Of a stretch of 64,000 nucleotides of DNA, positions 32,039 through 41,005 are shown piece after piece. Origin of the DNA: Streptomyces sp. SAJ15. GTDB taxonomy: Bacteria; Actinomycetota; Actinomycetes; Streptomycetales; Streptomycetaceae. The number at the start of each line of letters is the position of its first letter. Position 1 is the first letter of the stretch. The notes under the pieces were generated by a model. The model saw only the letters and a list, made by a program, of their open reading frames with translations, was not told the DNA's origin and searched no databases. The stretch is taken from positions 62,001 to 126,000 of the forward strand of contig NZ_NISY01000012.1 in assembly GCF_007595705.1 (NCBI RefSeq), written 5' to 3'. Made by a program: the position numbers and the translations under genes.

Positions 32039-32401
32039 CTAACCTGTGACGCGATCTGCGGCGAACTGAACGGGACCACGGGTACCGGTGAAAGGGGACC
32101 GGCTCCAGTCGCCGGGCTCCCCCGTGATGTCGCAGACCTGGCCGCGGATGCGGACCTGGTCCGTGGTGCGCCAGTCCGTCGCAGACGGCGCGTAGACGGT
32201 GTATCCAACGATGACGGTGTCCCTGGCCTGCTGCAGCTCGCCGCCGACCGCAGGCGTCTCTGCTCGCGGTGTGACCACGCAGCCGCTGACCGGTGTTTCG
32301 ACGAGAGGGCCGGGGATCGGCTGCCCGCGGGCGTCCCTTCCCGGAGAAGGTCCTCGTCGAAGCCGCACCACCGTCTCCCCATACGGGTATGGGGCCGGCA
32401 T
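32039..32401 (-). CDS. Head-to-tail stopper
   Basis: 120 residues from the ATG that overlaps the upstream stop as TGATG. MPAPYPYGETVVRLRRG, then GCVVTPRAETPAVGGELQ, VIVGYTVYAPSATDWRTTD and VRIRGQVCDITGEPGDW, form a small beta-barrel stopper as in other actinophages; the last phrases are characteristic. Confidence 0.72.
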   Translation of the reverse strand: MPAPYPYGETVVRLRRGPSPGRDARGQPIPGPLVETPVSGCVVTPRAETPAVGGELQQARDTVIVGYTVYAPSATDWRTTDQVRIRGQVCDITGEPGDWSRSPFTGTRGPVQFAADRVTG

Positions 32402-32817
32402 CACGGCCACCCCCAGCCTGGCTCCCACTCCTCACCAGGCCCGAGCAGGGTGTCGAGCGGCCATGTCGGTGACGGGTCGGCGCTCGCCGGTGTCGGGTCC
32501 ACGGTGAAAGCCCCGCCCCGCCCGGCGAGGGCCTTCAGGGCCGCCTTGTCCGCCTTCGTCAGGTACAGCCCGCCGGATCCCTGCGGGCGCTGCACCGACA
32601 TGGGGCCTATCGTCTCGTAGGAGACCTGCTGTGGGTTGACATACGCCCGGCCGGCTACCGACAGCACGACCGCTGTCGCCGGCTCGGGCAAGGGCTTGAC
32701 CATCGTCAGGCACAGGTTGATCGCCTGCTGGATCAGCAGGTCCGCCCGAGCTCCGTTGATCTCCCCGAGCTCCAGATAGAGGGCCAAGTCCTCGGCAGTC
32801 GGGGACTCGAATGCCAT
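32401..32817 (-). CDS. Head-to-tail adaptor
   Basis: 138 residues from ATG 32817. The helical N-terminus (ESPTAEDLALYLELGEING, ADLLIQQAINLCLTMVKPLP) with VVLSVAGRAYVNPQQVSYET is the normal pattern of adaptor (gp15-like) proteins, and the Trp/Pro-rich tail is variable. It is preceded by a glycosyltransferase gene where other phages have none. Confidence 0.72.
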   Translation of the reverse strand: MAFESPTAEDLALYLELGEINGARADLLIQQAINLCLTMVKPLPEPATAVVLSVAGRAYVNPQQVSYETIGPMSVQRPQGSGGLYLTKADKAALKALAGRGGAFTVDPTPASADPSPTWPLDTLLGPGEEWEPGWGWP

Positions 32818-32825
32818 GGCTCCTC

Positions 32826-33866
32826 CTATCGAGGTCGAGTCAGGGCCTCCACGGCGGTGCACCACGCCGCCAGGTCAGCGGACGGGTCGAGCTCGGTCGA
32901 TCGGGCCCGCGCCCGCTTGGCCGCGAGCCGGTACTCGGCCGCGGTCCCCAGCTTGCGCAGCACAGCCTCGTAGCCGTCCACGTCATTGCGGTCCACGAAG
33001 ATCCCGGCCTCGCTGAGCGACTCACACAGGCCCGGCGTCGGGTGAGCGACGACGGGGATGCCGCTAGCCAGCGCCTCGCAGCCCACGCGGCCCCAGGACT
33101 CGTAGGAGGACGGCATCAGGAGCACCCGGGTGCGGGCATACACCCGCTCCCGCATGTCCTGGCCGTCTACGTGGTCGACGATCTCGACATTGGGTAGGTC
33201 GGGAAGGATCTGCTGGCCATAGGCGCCGCGCACCGCGAGGAACTGGGTCTTGGGCATGCGGCGCGCGAGGGCCTCGAGGACCTTCCCGCCCTTCTCCGCG
33301 TTGCAGTTGATCAGCGTGATGGCCTTGCCGGGCTTCGTCGCATACTCCTCAGCGAACACCGGCGGCCGCACGATCAGCGTCTGCGCGGGGCGGGTGGACT
33401 TCGGGTACTCGGCGAAGAAGACCTCCGCCTCCGCCTCCATCCACCGGCTGTTGTACACCGCCAGACTGGTGCCGCCCGCCGCCATGTCCCGGAAAGTTGG
33501 CCTGTGCGTGTTGTGGCAGACCACCACCAGCGACTTGCCGTAGCCGCGAGCCAGGGACGCCGTCGACGGCACCGTCTCCAGATGCGCCAGCAGCACATCC
33601 GCCCGCCGCACTGCCGTCGGGAAGTCGAGCCGGCTCTCCAGCGGCACCACCCGGATGCCCCGGTACTCGTACTCCTCGTGGGCCTTGCCATAACGGGACA
33701 GCCACACCGACACGTCATGCCCACGTTCCACCAGAGGCCGAAGCATGCTGACGAGCATGTGCTCGGCGCCCGCATTGTGCTCCGGTGGAAACGCGTGGAA
33801 CCTGGCCACGATACGGAGCGGCTTGGCCGTCCCGCCCGGCGCGGAAGCCGGAACAGCGCCCGCCAT
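32826..33866 (-). CDS. GT4-family glycosyltransferase within the head operon
   Basis: 346 residues, GT-B fold. N-terminal domain: LRIVARFHAFPPEHNAGAEH, then MLVSMLRPLVERGHDVSVWL. Nucleotide-sugar side: TLINCNAEKGGKVLEAL, LLMPSSYESWGRVGCEALAS and GIPVVAHPTPGLCES with the retaining-type E-x7-E pattern. It is inserted between the capsid and adaptor genes and overlaps the capsid stop by 1 bp. Capsid-linked glycosyltransferases are known in some mycobacteriophages, where they modify virion proteins; here the position suggests the same target. The sugar donor is not identifiable. Confidence 0.88.
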   Translation of the reverse strand: MAGAVPASAPGGTAKPLRIVARFHAFPPEHNAGAEHMLVSMLRPLVERGHDVSVWLSRYGKAHEEYEYRGIRVVPLESRLDFPTAVRRADVLLAHLETVPSTASLARGYGKSLVVVCHNTHRPTFRDMAAGGTSLAVYNSRWMEAEAEVFFAEYPKSTRPAQTLIVRPPVFAEEYATKPGKAITLINCNAEKGGKVLEALARRMPKTQFLAVRGAYGQQILPDLPNVEIVDHVDGQDMRERVYARTRVLLMPSSYESWGRVGCEALASGIPVVAHPTPGLCESLSEAGIFVDRNDVDGYEAVLRKLGTAAEYRLAAKRARARSTELDPSADLAAWCTAVEALTRPR

Positions 33867-34822
33867 CAGGACCCCGAGGGTTCGCCAGTGAACTTCACGA
33901 AAGCCTGGGCGTCGCCCTGCACGTAGCCGTAGAAGGCTTCCGCCAGGATGAGCACCAGGTTCTCCTGGAACGCCGAGTGGACCCCGCCGTCCTCATCCAC
34001 ATACGTGGCCTCCTTGCTGATGCGCACGGTGATATCCATGCCCACACCAAAAGCCGCCTGCGACCAGTCGCCGCCGATCGCCCGCAGACCGGAATCCACC
34101 GACGCCGACTGGCGCCGCTGCTTGCCCGACACGCTGCGCGAGTAGGCCAGCGGCTCACCGATCAGCGTGCCTGCCGACGCCATGTTCGTACCCGGCGTGG
34201 TTGTGTCGACCAGGATGGGACGCCCCGTGGTGTCGGTCGCCAGAAGCAGCTTCGGCTTCAGCCGGTGGTCGGCGACGGTACCGGTGTAGTCCCAGTCCTC
34301 GTCGATGACCATCTCCATGCCCGTCACGAGATCGGCCCAGATGCCACCGTTCGCCTGCGTAGCGGTGCCAAGCTCCACCGAGTTGGTGGTCTCAGCGAGA
34401 TAGTCGTCGAAGGGCCCCGCAGCGCCCTTCATCGTCTTGCCGTGGATCGCCGCGTGGTCGAAGGCCCGCGCGAACGCCGTCGGCAGGTCCCGTTGCAACT
34501 GCTCGTACAGGCCCCCGGCGTTGGTCATCGCGACCTCTTCAGCTACCGGGATGAGCACCGCGAGCTTCTTCGCGGTCATCTGCTTCACGCCGACGCTGGA
34601 GGTCGACAGCGGCTTCTTCGCCGCCTGGCCGACCCAGTCAGCGGTCGGCACATCCATCGGGATCGGCACGCTCGTAGTCGCGTCGATCGCCAGCGGAGCA
34701 CGCCGCGCCAGAGCCATCACAGCAGACTGCTCCACCGACTTCTCGAAAATCGGAGCCGTGATGACTCGGGGCAGCAGCGCCGCATTGACGCTGGACAGGG
34801 TGATCGGGGCCGTAGCCACCAT
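33866..34822 (-). CDS. Major capsid protein (HK97 fold)
   Basis: 318 residues. The typical progression is ITLSSVNAALLPRVITAPIF, VPIPMDVPTADWVGQAAKK, KLAVLIPVAEEVAMTNAGGL, then the P-domain and late TVRISKEATYVDEDGGVHSA and LVLILAEAFYGYVQGDAQAF. This is the HK97-type capsid of Streptomyces siphoviruses. There is no N-terminal delta domain, consistent with a separate scaffold gene just upstream. Confidence 0.9.
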   Translation of the reverse strand: MVATAPITLSSVNAALLPRVITAPIFEKSVEQSAVMALARRAPLAIDATTSVPIPMDVPTADWVGQAAKKPLSTSSVGVKQMTAKKLAVLIPVAEEVAMTNAGGLYEQLQRDLPTAFARAFDHAAIHGKTMKGAAGPFDDYLAETTNSVELGTATQANGGIWADLVTGMEMVIDEDWDYTGTVADHRLKPKLLLATDTTGRPILVDTTTPGTNMASAGTLIGEPLAYSRSVSGKQRRQSASVDSGLRAIGGDWSQAAFGVGMDITVRISKEATYVDEDGGVHSAFQENLVLILAEAFYGYVQGDAQAFVKFTGEPSGS

Positions 34823-34843
34823 GGTGTCCTACTCTCTGCGCCG

Positions 34844-35500
34844 CTACTGCTTGAGCTGCGCCTTTAGCCACCCGGCGAACTCATCCGCCGGTGCGAGGGT
34901 CCTGGTCTGCTTAGCGCCGGACGCCTGTGTGCGGTCCGGTGCGGGGCGCCGCGGGCCCTCCTGGGGCTGGGCCTTCGCCCAGTGCGGCTTGCGCTCCAAG
35001 AGCGCCTGGAGGTCGGCCTCGATGGCCGCCTCGTCGATGTCGCCGTCGGGGTCGATGTACGAGTCGAGATCCAGAGCACCGACCGCGTCAGCCGGATCAG
35101 CGAACGCCGCGCGGGCGTCGGAAGCAGAGCCAGCAAGGGCCTGCACGTGGCTGCGCACCAGTCGCTGACGCGTCTGAGTAATCTGCTCCTGCGCGGCGGC
35201 CAGCTGGTCGGTGAGCCGGTCGGACTCCGACCTCTCGGCGTCCTGGCGGCGCTTCAGCTCCGCCAGCAGCGGCTCAGCTTCCTTCAGGCGCTTGCGAAGG
35301 TTCGCCGCCTCGCTGTTCTTCTTGCGCAGCTCGGCCTCGAAGCGCTTGCGGTCGAACGGCTTCTCCTCAGGCTCGGCGGCCGCCTCCTGGGCGACCTCCG
35401 GCTGCTCTTCGGTGCCGCCGTCCTCAGTCGCCGTCTCGTCGACGGTCGCCTCGCTCTCAGAAGTCTGCTCGTTCTCGATGGTCTCGGTCTCTTCGGGCAT
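34844..35500 (-). CDS. Capsid scaffolding protein
   Basis: 218 residues. Very acidic N-terminus (MPEETETIENEQTSESEATV), a long coiled coil (DRKRFEAELRKKNSEAANL, RLKEAEPLLAELKRRQDAE, LAAAQEQITQTRQRLVRS) and a C-terminal basic helix (EFAGWLKAQLKQ) that would contact the capsid. Position directly before the capsid gene is standard. Confidence 0.88.
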   Translation of the reverse strand: MPEETETIENEQTSESEATVDETATEDGGTEEQPEVAQEAAAEPEEKPFDRKRFEAELRKKNSEAANLRKRLKEAEPLLAELKRRQDAERSESDRLTDQLAAAQEQITQTRQRLVRSHVQALAGSASDARAAFADPADAVGALDLDSYIDPDGDIDEAAIEADLQALLERKPHWAKAQPQEGPRRPAPDRTQASGAKQTRTLAPADEFAGWLKAQLKQ

Positions 35501-35570
35501 GACGACGTGGCCCTCCAGGGGCTCGGGAATGACGAAGGCTGCCTCCAGGGCGGCCAGGGAGATCAGGGGC

Positions 35571-36392
35571 TTAGGAGGTACCGGGCAGCGGGTACTGGTC
35601 GTGCTCCGCCAGCGCCCGCCGGAACCGGGCCAGCTGCTCCCCTGGGAATGGGGCGGCGTACTGCCGATAGATCCGATCCCACTCGCTCGCCTGCGGCGAC
35701 AACTGGAACCGCTGCCCCCGAAAGACAGGAATGGGTTGGCACCGGCAGGAATTATGGAACTTGATCACGCTGTCTTCACCGACGAACCTCTCGTTCGCCT
35801 CACGGCCCACCGAGTCGAGGCTCTTATAGGTAGCCCCGCGGGCCGCCATGAGCTTGCAGAAACTGCAAGCACCCAGCGCGGCAGCACGGGCGTAGGCCAC
35901 GGCCTCGCGGTCGCGCTGCACAGCCTCGCGCACCGTCTGCCGGCCCTGTCCCAGAACCAGGCGCGTCACGACCGCCTCAGCTTTCTTCTCCGCCTGCTCC
36001 AGCCGTACCTTCAGCGGCTGGAGCTGCGCCACCGTGGTCGTGGGGTCTTCCGGGTCCCTGGGCCACACGTCCTTCGTGGCCCACCGCAGCGATGCCTCGA
36101 TCTGCTCGTCGGGAGGAGCGCCGGGGACGGGAGCGCTGAACACGCCCCCCACGCCAGCAGCCGCGCGCTGCGCCTCGTAGAAGTCCGCGCCGAGTGCTGC
36201 CGAGGCGCCCCCGTACTGGCCTGTCAGGTCCTGCACCGCCGCGATCCAGTCCGGCAGTGTGGCCTGCAGTCGCGAGGGCACGATCAGCCGACGGAGCCGC
36301 CGCATGTCCCGAAGCAGCGCGCGGATCACGCGACCTTGGGCAGATCGATAGCGGCCGACGGAGCCGTCACCGTCAGAAACCGTCGTCGCCAC
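35571..36392 (-). CDS. VG15-like minor capsid protein
   Basis: 273 residues. LIVPSRLQATLPDWIAAVQD, then AALGADFYEAQRAA, and near residues 180-240 ARAAALGACSFCKLMAARGA with FHNSCRCQPIPVFRGQRF: two Cys pairs and a His that mark the VG15/MuF-type minor head protein. It overlaps the portal gene end by 20 bp. Such proteins attach to the portal and may be packaged. Confidence 0.82.
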   Translation of the reverse strand: MATTVSDGDGSVGRYRSAQGRVIRALLRDMRRLRRLIVPSRLQATLPDWIAAVQDLTGQYGGASAALGADFYEAQRAAAGVGGVFSAPVPGAPPDEQIEASLRWATKDVWPRDPEDPTTTVAQLQPLKVRLEQAEKKAEAVVTRLVLGQGRQTVREAVQRDREAVAYARAAALGACSFCKLMAARGATYKSLDSVGREANERFVGEDSVIKFHNSCRCQPIPVFRGQRFQLSPQASEWDRIYRQYAAPFPGEQLARFRRALAEHDQYPLPGTS

Positions 36393-37842
36393 CGGCCGGC
36401 TCCACCATCTCGACGTCGGACACGACCGGCTCGGGCTGGGGCGGCTCGGACCCCATCTGCGCCAGCCGGTCCAGGATCGACGCGCCGGCAGCTCGTCGCC
36501 GCTCGGCAGCGACCCGCTGCCGCTGCCCCTCGGTCAGCCCCGCCATCTCCAAGACCACATCCGAGTCCGCCCGAAGGATCCCCGCCTGGACCATCTTCAC
36601 CGCGGCATCAGTCTGGGCGGCGATCGTCGGCGTCGCAGGGTTCCGCCACACGCACTCGATCCGACGCGACTTATCCGGCGGCTCCCCGTCCCGCACCCAC
36701 AACGCCAGCCGCATCGCCTGCCGCCAAGCAGCCCCGAAGCGGCGCGTGCGGCGCTCGGCCTTCTTCACCAGCATCGCCTCGGCCGACCGGATCGCGTCCG
36801 CCGAAGCCGGGTTGTCCGAGGTGTAGCCGAGCATGTGCGGCGGAAGGCCGAGCTGGGTTGCCATGATCCGCGCGTACAGGTCGATGATGCGGGTCATGCC
36901 CGTCGGATCATGGGCGGCGAACTGGCCGACGGACGGTATCTGACCGTCCTCGTCCCGCTCCAACGCCAGCACACGGCCGATGTACGTCTCCCAGGCCGAC
37001 TTCGCATTCCCTTCGGCATCCTGGAACGCCGACTCGGAAGCCCCCAGGATGTAGCGCTGAGGGGCGCCGAAGAACTCGGCAGCCACCTCGATGCCCATCA
37101 GCCGGCGGCATGCCGCGTCGGTGATCGACATGACCTCGGGGGTGATCTCCGACTTACCGACTCTGTCCGCGGTGCGCTGTCTGTTCGCCATCCGCACTAC
37201 CGGCACAACCCCGAGATTGTGGATATCCCGGTCGATGACCTCCCAGCCCCCAGACGGCGACGGCATCGCTTGGACCGTCTGGCCCGGCAGATACAGCACG
37301 ATCATCCGGTCCTCGACACCGGATTCCACCAGCCCGTCCTGCTGGCACTCCCGCAACGCCGCCACTGCCATACGCACTCGGGCATCCCACAGCAGCGTCA
37401 TGTCCAGCGGCGACTCCACGCTAATCAGCGGCGGACAATCAGGTGACCCGCAGTCCCCGGAGCCAGCCACCAGATACCCGCGGCCATACGTCAGCGCATC
37501 GAGATGCGCCAGCGACGACTCATCGAACAGGTCATTCGCCTCGGCGATCTCCGCCAGATCCCCCGCGTCCCCGCCATCAGCCCACCGGAACGCCTCCAGA
37601 TCCAGACGCTGCTCCAGCGCCTCCACCCCAATCCGAGGCCAACCAATCACCGTATGCAAGCCCTTGAGCTGCGGCGGGATACTGATGCCCAGATCCCGGA
37701 TCAGCTGCTCCCCGTTGAAGTAGGCGTCCCGCAGCAGCAGCTGCCAGCGGTCCCGCAACATCTCCGCCCGCAGAACGCCAATCAGAGCAAGCTCCTCATC
37801 CGACAGCGTCACCAGCGGCAGCTCCGGAATCGAGACGGTCAT
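36373..37842 (-). CDS. Portal protein (SPP1 gp6-like)
   Basis: 489 residues, normal length. RDRWQLLLRDAYFNGEQLI, TYGRGYLVAGSGD, VVPVVRMANRQRTADRVGKS and LPPHMLGYTSDNPASADAIR are typical of the phage_prot_Gp6 portal family. It overlaps terL by 4 bp. The dodecameric portal is the DNA entry vertex and terminase dock. Confidence 0.92.
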   Translation of the reverse strand: MTVSIPELPLVTLSDEELALIGVLRAEMLRDRWQLLLRDAYFNGEQLIRDLGISIPPQLKGLHTVIGWPRIGVEALEQRLDLEAFRWADGGDAGDLAEIAEANDLFDESSLAHLDALTYGRGYLVAGSGDCGSPDCPPLISVESPLDMTLLWDARVRMAVAALRECQQDGLVESGVEDRMIVLYLPGQTVQAMPSPSGGWEVIDRDIHNLGVVPVVRMANRQRTADRVGKSEITPEVMSITDAACRRLMGIEVAAEFFGAPQRYILGASESAFQDAEGNAKSAWETYIGRVLALERDEDGQIPSVGQFAAHDPTGMTRIIDLYARIMATQLGLPPHMLGYTSDNPASADAIRSAEAMLVKKAERRTRRFGAAWRQAMRLALWVRDGEPPDKSRRIECVWRNPATPTIAAQTDAAVKMVQAGILRADSDVVLEMAGLTEGQRQRVAAERRRAAGASILDRLAQMGSEPPQPEPVVSDVEMVEPAGGDDGF

Positions 37843-40502
37843 CGCAACACCACCACCCGTCCCTTGCCGGCCTTCTTCTTACCCAGGCCCTTCGCCATGG
37901 CGTCCACGCGGCACTGCCACGCCAGGACAGCAGCGACAGCGGCATCGATCTTCTTCGGGCTGTCCGGGTGCTCCTTCATGATCTGGATTCCGCTACGCGA
38001 CTCCCGGCGCCGGGCATTCAAGATGTGCCGCGTCAATACGCTCGACCCGTCATGCGTCAGCTCGCCGTCCACCACCGAGGACCGGAACTTCTCCAGCGCC
38101 CGCACGATGAACGTCGACCGTCCGCCCGTCATCCACCACTCGATCGGATGCTGCACACTCGCCTTGACCTTCAAGCGCCGTCCATGCTTGGCCTCCCACG
38201 TCGCCACGTGGGACTCCCACTTCGCCGGGTCCGCATACATGCCGACCACCCGGTACTCGCGGAACACATCCTCGACTGTGGCCAGCACCTCCACTGTCGG
38301 CACCTGCCAATCGGCACCGAACGGCCCGTCGGGCTGCTCCCAGCAGCCCAACAGAAACAAATGCCCGTCCGAGACACGGCAGCCGACCAGCGCCGTCGCA
38401 TCTGTCACACCGCGGCTGCGCCTGCGTGACCCGTCGAAACCCAGCACGATCTCCTCGCCCCGGCCGATGACCTTCTCCGGGGCAGCCACTCCGGCCCACT
38501 CAGGCTGCGAGATCCACGAGTCCGAGGCGTGCGTGATCTGATTCAGAAAGTCAGCCCGGGCCGTCTGCGGATCCGTACTCGGATCCCAGATCGTCGCCAC
38601 GATGACGTCCAAGTCAACGTGCCCGCCATTCCGGTCCGCCGAGTCGCCGTAGGTGTAGGCGAGCCCCGCAAGCAAAGAGTGTCGGTCGGTCATGTCGGTT
38701 TCCGGAGGCGCCTCACGATGGTCGTAGTACAGACCGTCATCCCGCGCCCGCCCCTCGCGAATCTTCGCCCAGAACGCAGCCGACTCCTCGGCCACCGAAC
38801 CCTCGCCCGGGATGAAGGCGTTCGGCGACTCGATCGTCGTGCCGCCCACCTTCGCCGCGTTGATCCGCATCGTCTCCGCCAAACGGTTCCCGCGGTTGGA
38901 CCGCACCCACTCCTCTGTGTTGTGGGTCAGGTGTCCACCCACGCCAGCCGCGAACAGGTGGTCCTCCGAATCCACCGCAATGCAGCGGACAGGCACTCGG
39001 GGCACAGGCCGGATCGACGTGATCGTGATCCATTCAGGAGACCGATTGTGCTGCCGTACTCGACGCGCCTTGCGCGGAAGCAGGAACGGCTGGAAGCCTC
39101 CCCGCGGAGTGAAGTCCACACGGAACTTGCCACCACCCGTGTACCTTTCGTCCGCCACCCACTTGGCGCCGGACGTGACTTGCCCCAACGACCGCAGCAG
39201 TTGAACCAGCGCCTCAGCTAGGCAACGATTTGTATTGATGAACGTGCAAGTTCCCGAAGTCGTACAGCAGCCATCACTGTCCATCAGCCCCTGCATCAGG
39301 GCTGTTCGCTGAGCGATCGAACCCATCAGGTACTCGGCCGGCACGTGCTTGTCCCGATAGCAAGGCAACCTGGACAGGGCCTGGGCAACCGCTGGCCTGC
39401 CCTTCATAGCGAAGCCCTTGGCCCGCGTGAAGGAAAGATTGATCTGGTCCCCACCTGCGGAGTAGGCGTTCAGAGACGGCTCATACCGCCGCGGCCACGA
39501 CTCGACACCACATGCGGCTAGGTTGGCTTGCGTTGCTTCAAGGTCGCTGCCGTGCACGGATATCTCACACTTGCCACGCGTACCGTCGCCCAGCCAGAGA
39601 CCCAGCAGATACGGAGGCACCGAAAGGTCCGCCTCAGGGCAGTCGAACGGCTTAGCCACAGGGATCCGAAACGCTCGCCCGTCAGCGAACATCTCTCCGG
39701 TCGTGCGCACCTTCGCCTGTGCAGCCGAACCACGTACCTTCGTCCACCACAGATGCCCCGCGGACGAGACCATGGAGGTGCCGTCCGCGAAAGTCACCTC
39801 GAAGCAGTCGTGCTCCGTGGACACCGGCTTGGCGTCCGTCACCTTCACCGGCAGGCCGCCTGATCCGAAGATCAGATCACCCGCCTGCAAGGAGCCCATC
39901 GTCAACCAACCTGCCGGCGCCGGGATAGGTGTATCCAGGGCGAGCGCCTGATCGAGCACAGCAAAGACCGGCTTGTTGCCCTTCACTGTTCGAGCCGAAG
40001 ACGTGATCGGCTCGATTCGGCCCCGCGGCAAACTCACGAACGTGTCCATCGGCTCCAAGCCGGGGTGGGCATCCAAAACGGGCCCCTGGAGCATCTCCAG
40101 CAGAGGAACCCACGTGTTCTTTGTCTGCGTCTCGCTGACCGCCGCGATCTGCACGAGCGGCGTCCGCACCTCGGACCAGGGCTTGCCGACAGGCTGCCCG
40201 TCGGCTGTCCACCCGTCCGGCACCACCGGGCCGAGCGCCTCGACGATCGCCAGGGCGGCCAGGAAAGGGGACTTGCCTCAACCCCAGCCGCGAGGCCGGG
40301 AGATCACCCCCCGTCGGAACCGGCGCTTACCGGTTCGAGGGTTGATCTCGTAGAAGCGAAGGACGAAGTCCTCCTGCTCTGGGTACAGCAGGAACGGCTC
40401 GTAGTACCCCCGATCCGGCGCCGCCAGATACTCGGTGATCCAGTCGATCACATCGAACCCCAACGTCGGCACAGCGCCGGGTTCCGGAGGCTTCCACGGC
40501 AT
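37839..40502 (-). pseudogene. terL: Terminase large subunit with intein and an in-frame TGA
   Basis: The frame runs from ATG 40502 (MPWKPPEPGAVPTLGFDVID) to 37839 but has TGA at 40280-40278, inside the Walker A region: RPRGWG, stop, GKSPFLAALAIVEALGP. After it come VRTPLVQIAAVSETQTKNTW, Walker B VFAVLDQ, a 343-residue intein (38919-39947), then TEEWVRSNRGNRL and the nuclease domain (VLGFDGSRRRSRGVTDATAL, YADPAKWESHV, KIDAAVAAVLAWQC). Either CGA mutated to TGA or six bases were gained between GGT and GGC. Without readthrough no active packaging motor can be made, so the prophage would be defective. A start at 40226 would lack Walker A. Confidence 0.85.
38919..39947 (-). other. Class 3-type intein with LAGLIDADG endonuclease in TerL
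   Basis: 343 residues, A1 (ALALDTPIPAPAGWLTMG) to N343, spliced between LDQ and TEEW of Walker B. Residue 1 is Ala, not Cys or Ser. Block B is SAGHLWW (His65, Trp67), block F is VRCIAVDSEDHLFAAG (Cys322), block G is LTHN (Thr341, Asn343), and +1 is Thr. Ala1 with the Trp/Cys/Thr triad is the class 3 signature, in which the block F Cys forms the branch ester. The DOD endonuclease motifs LLGLWLGDG (113-121) and LMQGLMDSDG (217-226) look intact, so homing may still be possible. Confidence 0.9.
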
Positions 40503-40504
40503 GC

Positions 40505-40999
40505 TCAGCCTCCCTCCACTTCATCAGGCGGAGGCAAGGCACGCAGGACACCGCGGCGCTCCCGGGCCGACCGGCCAGCCTCCGGCCGCTTCGAATCCGC
40601 TTCGTCCGCCTGCGCGAACTGCATCCGCAAGCGCGCCCGGTCCTCCGGCGTCGCCCCGAACTTCGCCACCCTCAGCCGCAACTCGGCTGCAGCAGACATC
40701 TCCCCCGACCAGAGCCGGGCGTGAACCACAGCCGTGTCCAGCAGAAAGTCCCAGTCCGTGGAGGAGAAGTGCTCCGCCTGCGGAGATGCCTTCCACATCT
40801 CCCACCAGTCCAACGTCCGCGCCGGCCACTCGTACTCGACGAGTTCGCCATCCTTCATCACCGACAACGTCGGCAACTCCGGAGGCTCCGCATGCTCGAA
40901 ACGCAGAACAGTCTGAGGAATCGGATCCCTATTCGCCCGAGCTCGACGTGACGGGTCCTTCGGCTGAGGGCCTCGGCCAGCCACGGCCACCACCCCCAA
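40505..40999 (-). CDS. Terminase small subunit
   Basis: 164 residues or slightly fewer: candidate starts are TTG at 40999 and several nearby GTG codons before AGRGPQPKDPSRRARANRD, which is the standard N-terminal phrase of actinophage small terminases. The middle TLDWWEMWKASPQAEHFSST, DWDFLLDTAVVHARLWSG, AAELRLRVAKFGATPEDRAR supports this. It binds packaging initiation sites and loads TerL. Confidence 0.85.
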   Translation of the reverse strand: MGVVAVAGRGPQPKDPSRRARANRDPIPQTVLRFEHAEPPELPTLSVMKDGELVEYEWPARTLDWWEMWKASPQAEHFSSTDWDFLLDTAVVHARLWSGEMSAAAELRLRVAKFGATPEDRARLRMQFAQADEADSKRPEAGRSARERRGVLRALPPPDEVEGG

Positions 41000-41005
41000 C
41001 CGCCT

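Noticed and set aside
37839..40226. A separate terminase gene starting at 40226
   Set aside because: It would lack Walker A and begin in the middle of a conserved motor segment that continues upstream in the same frame.
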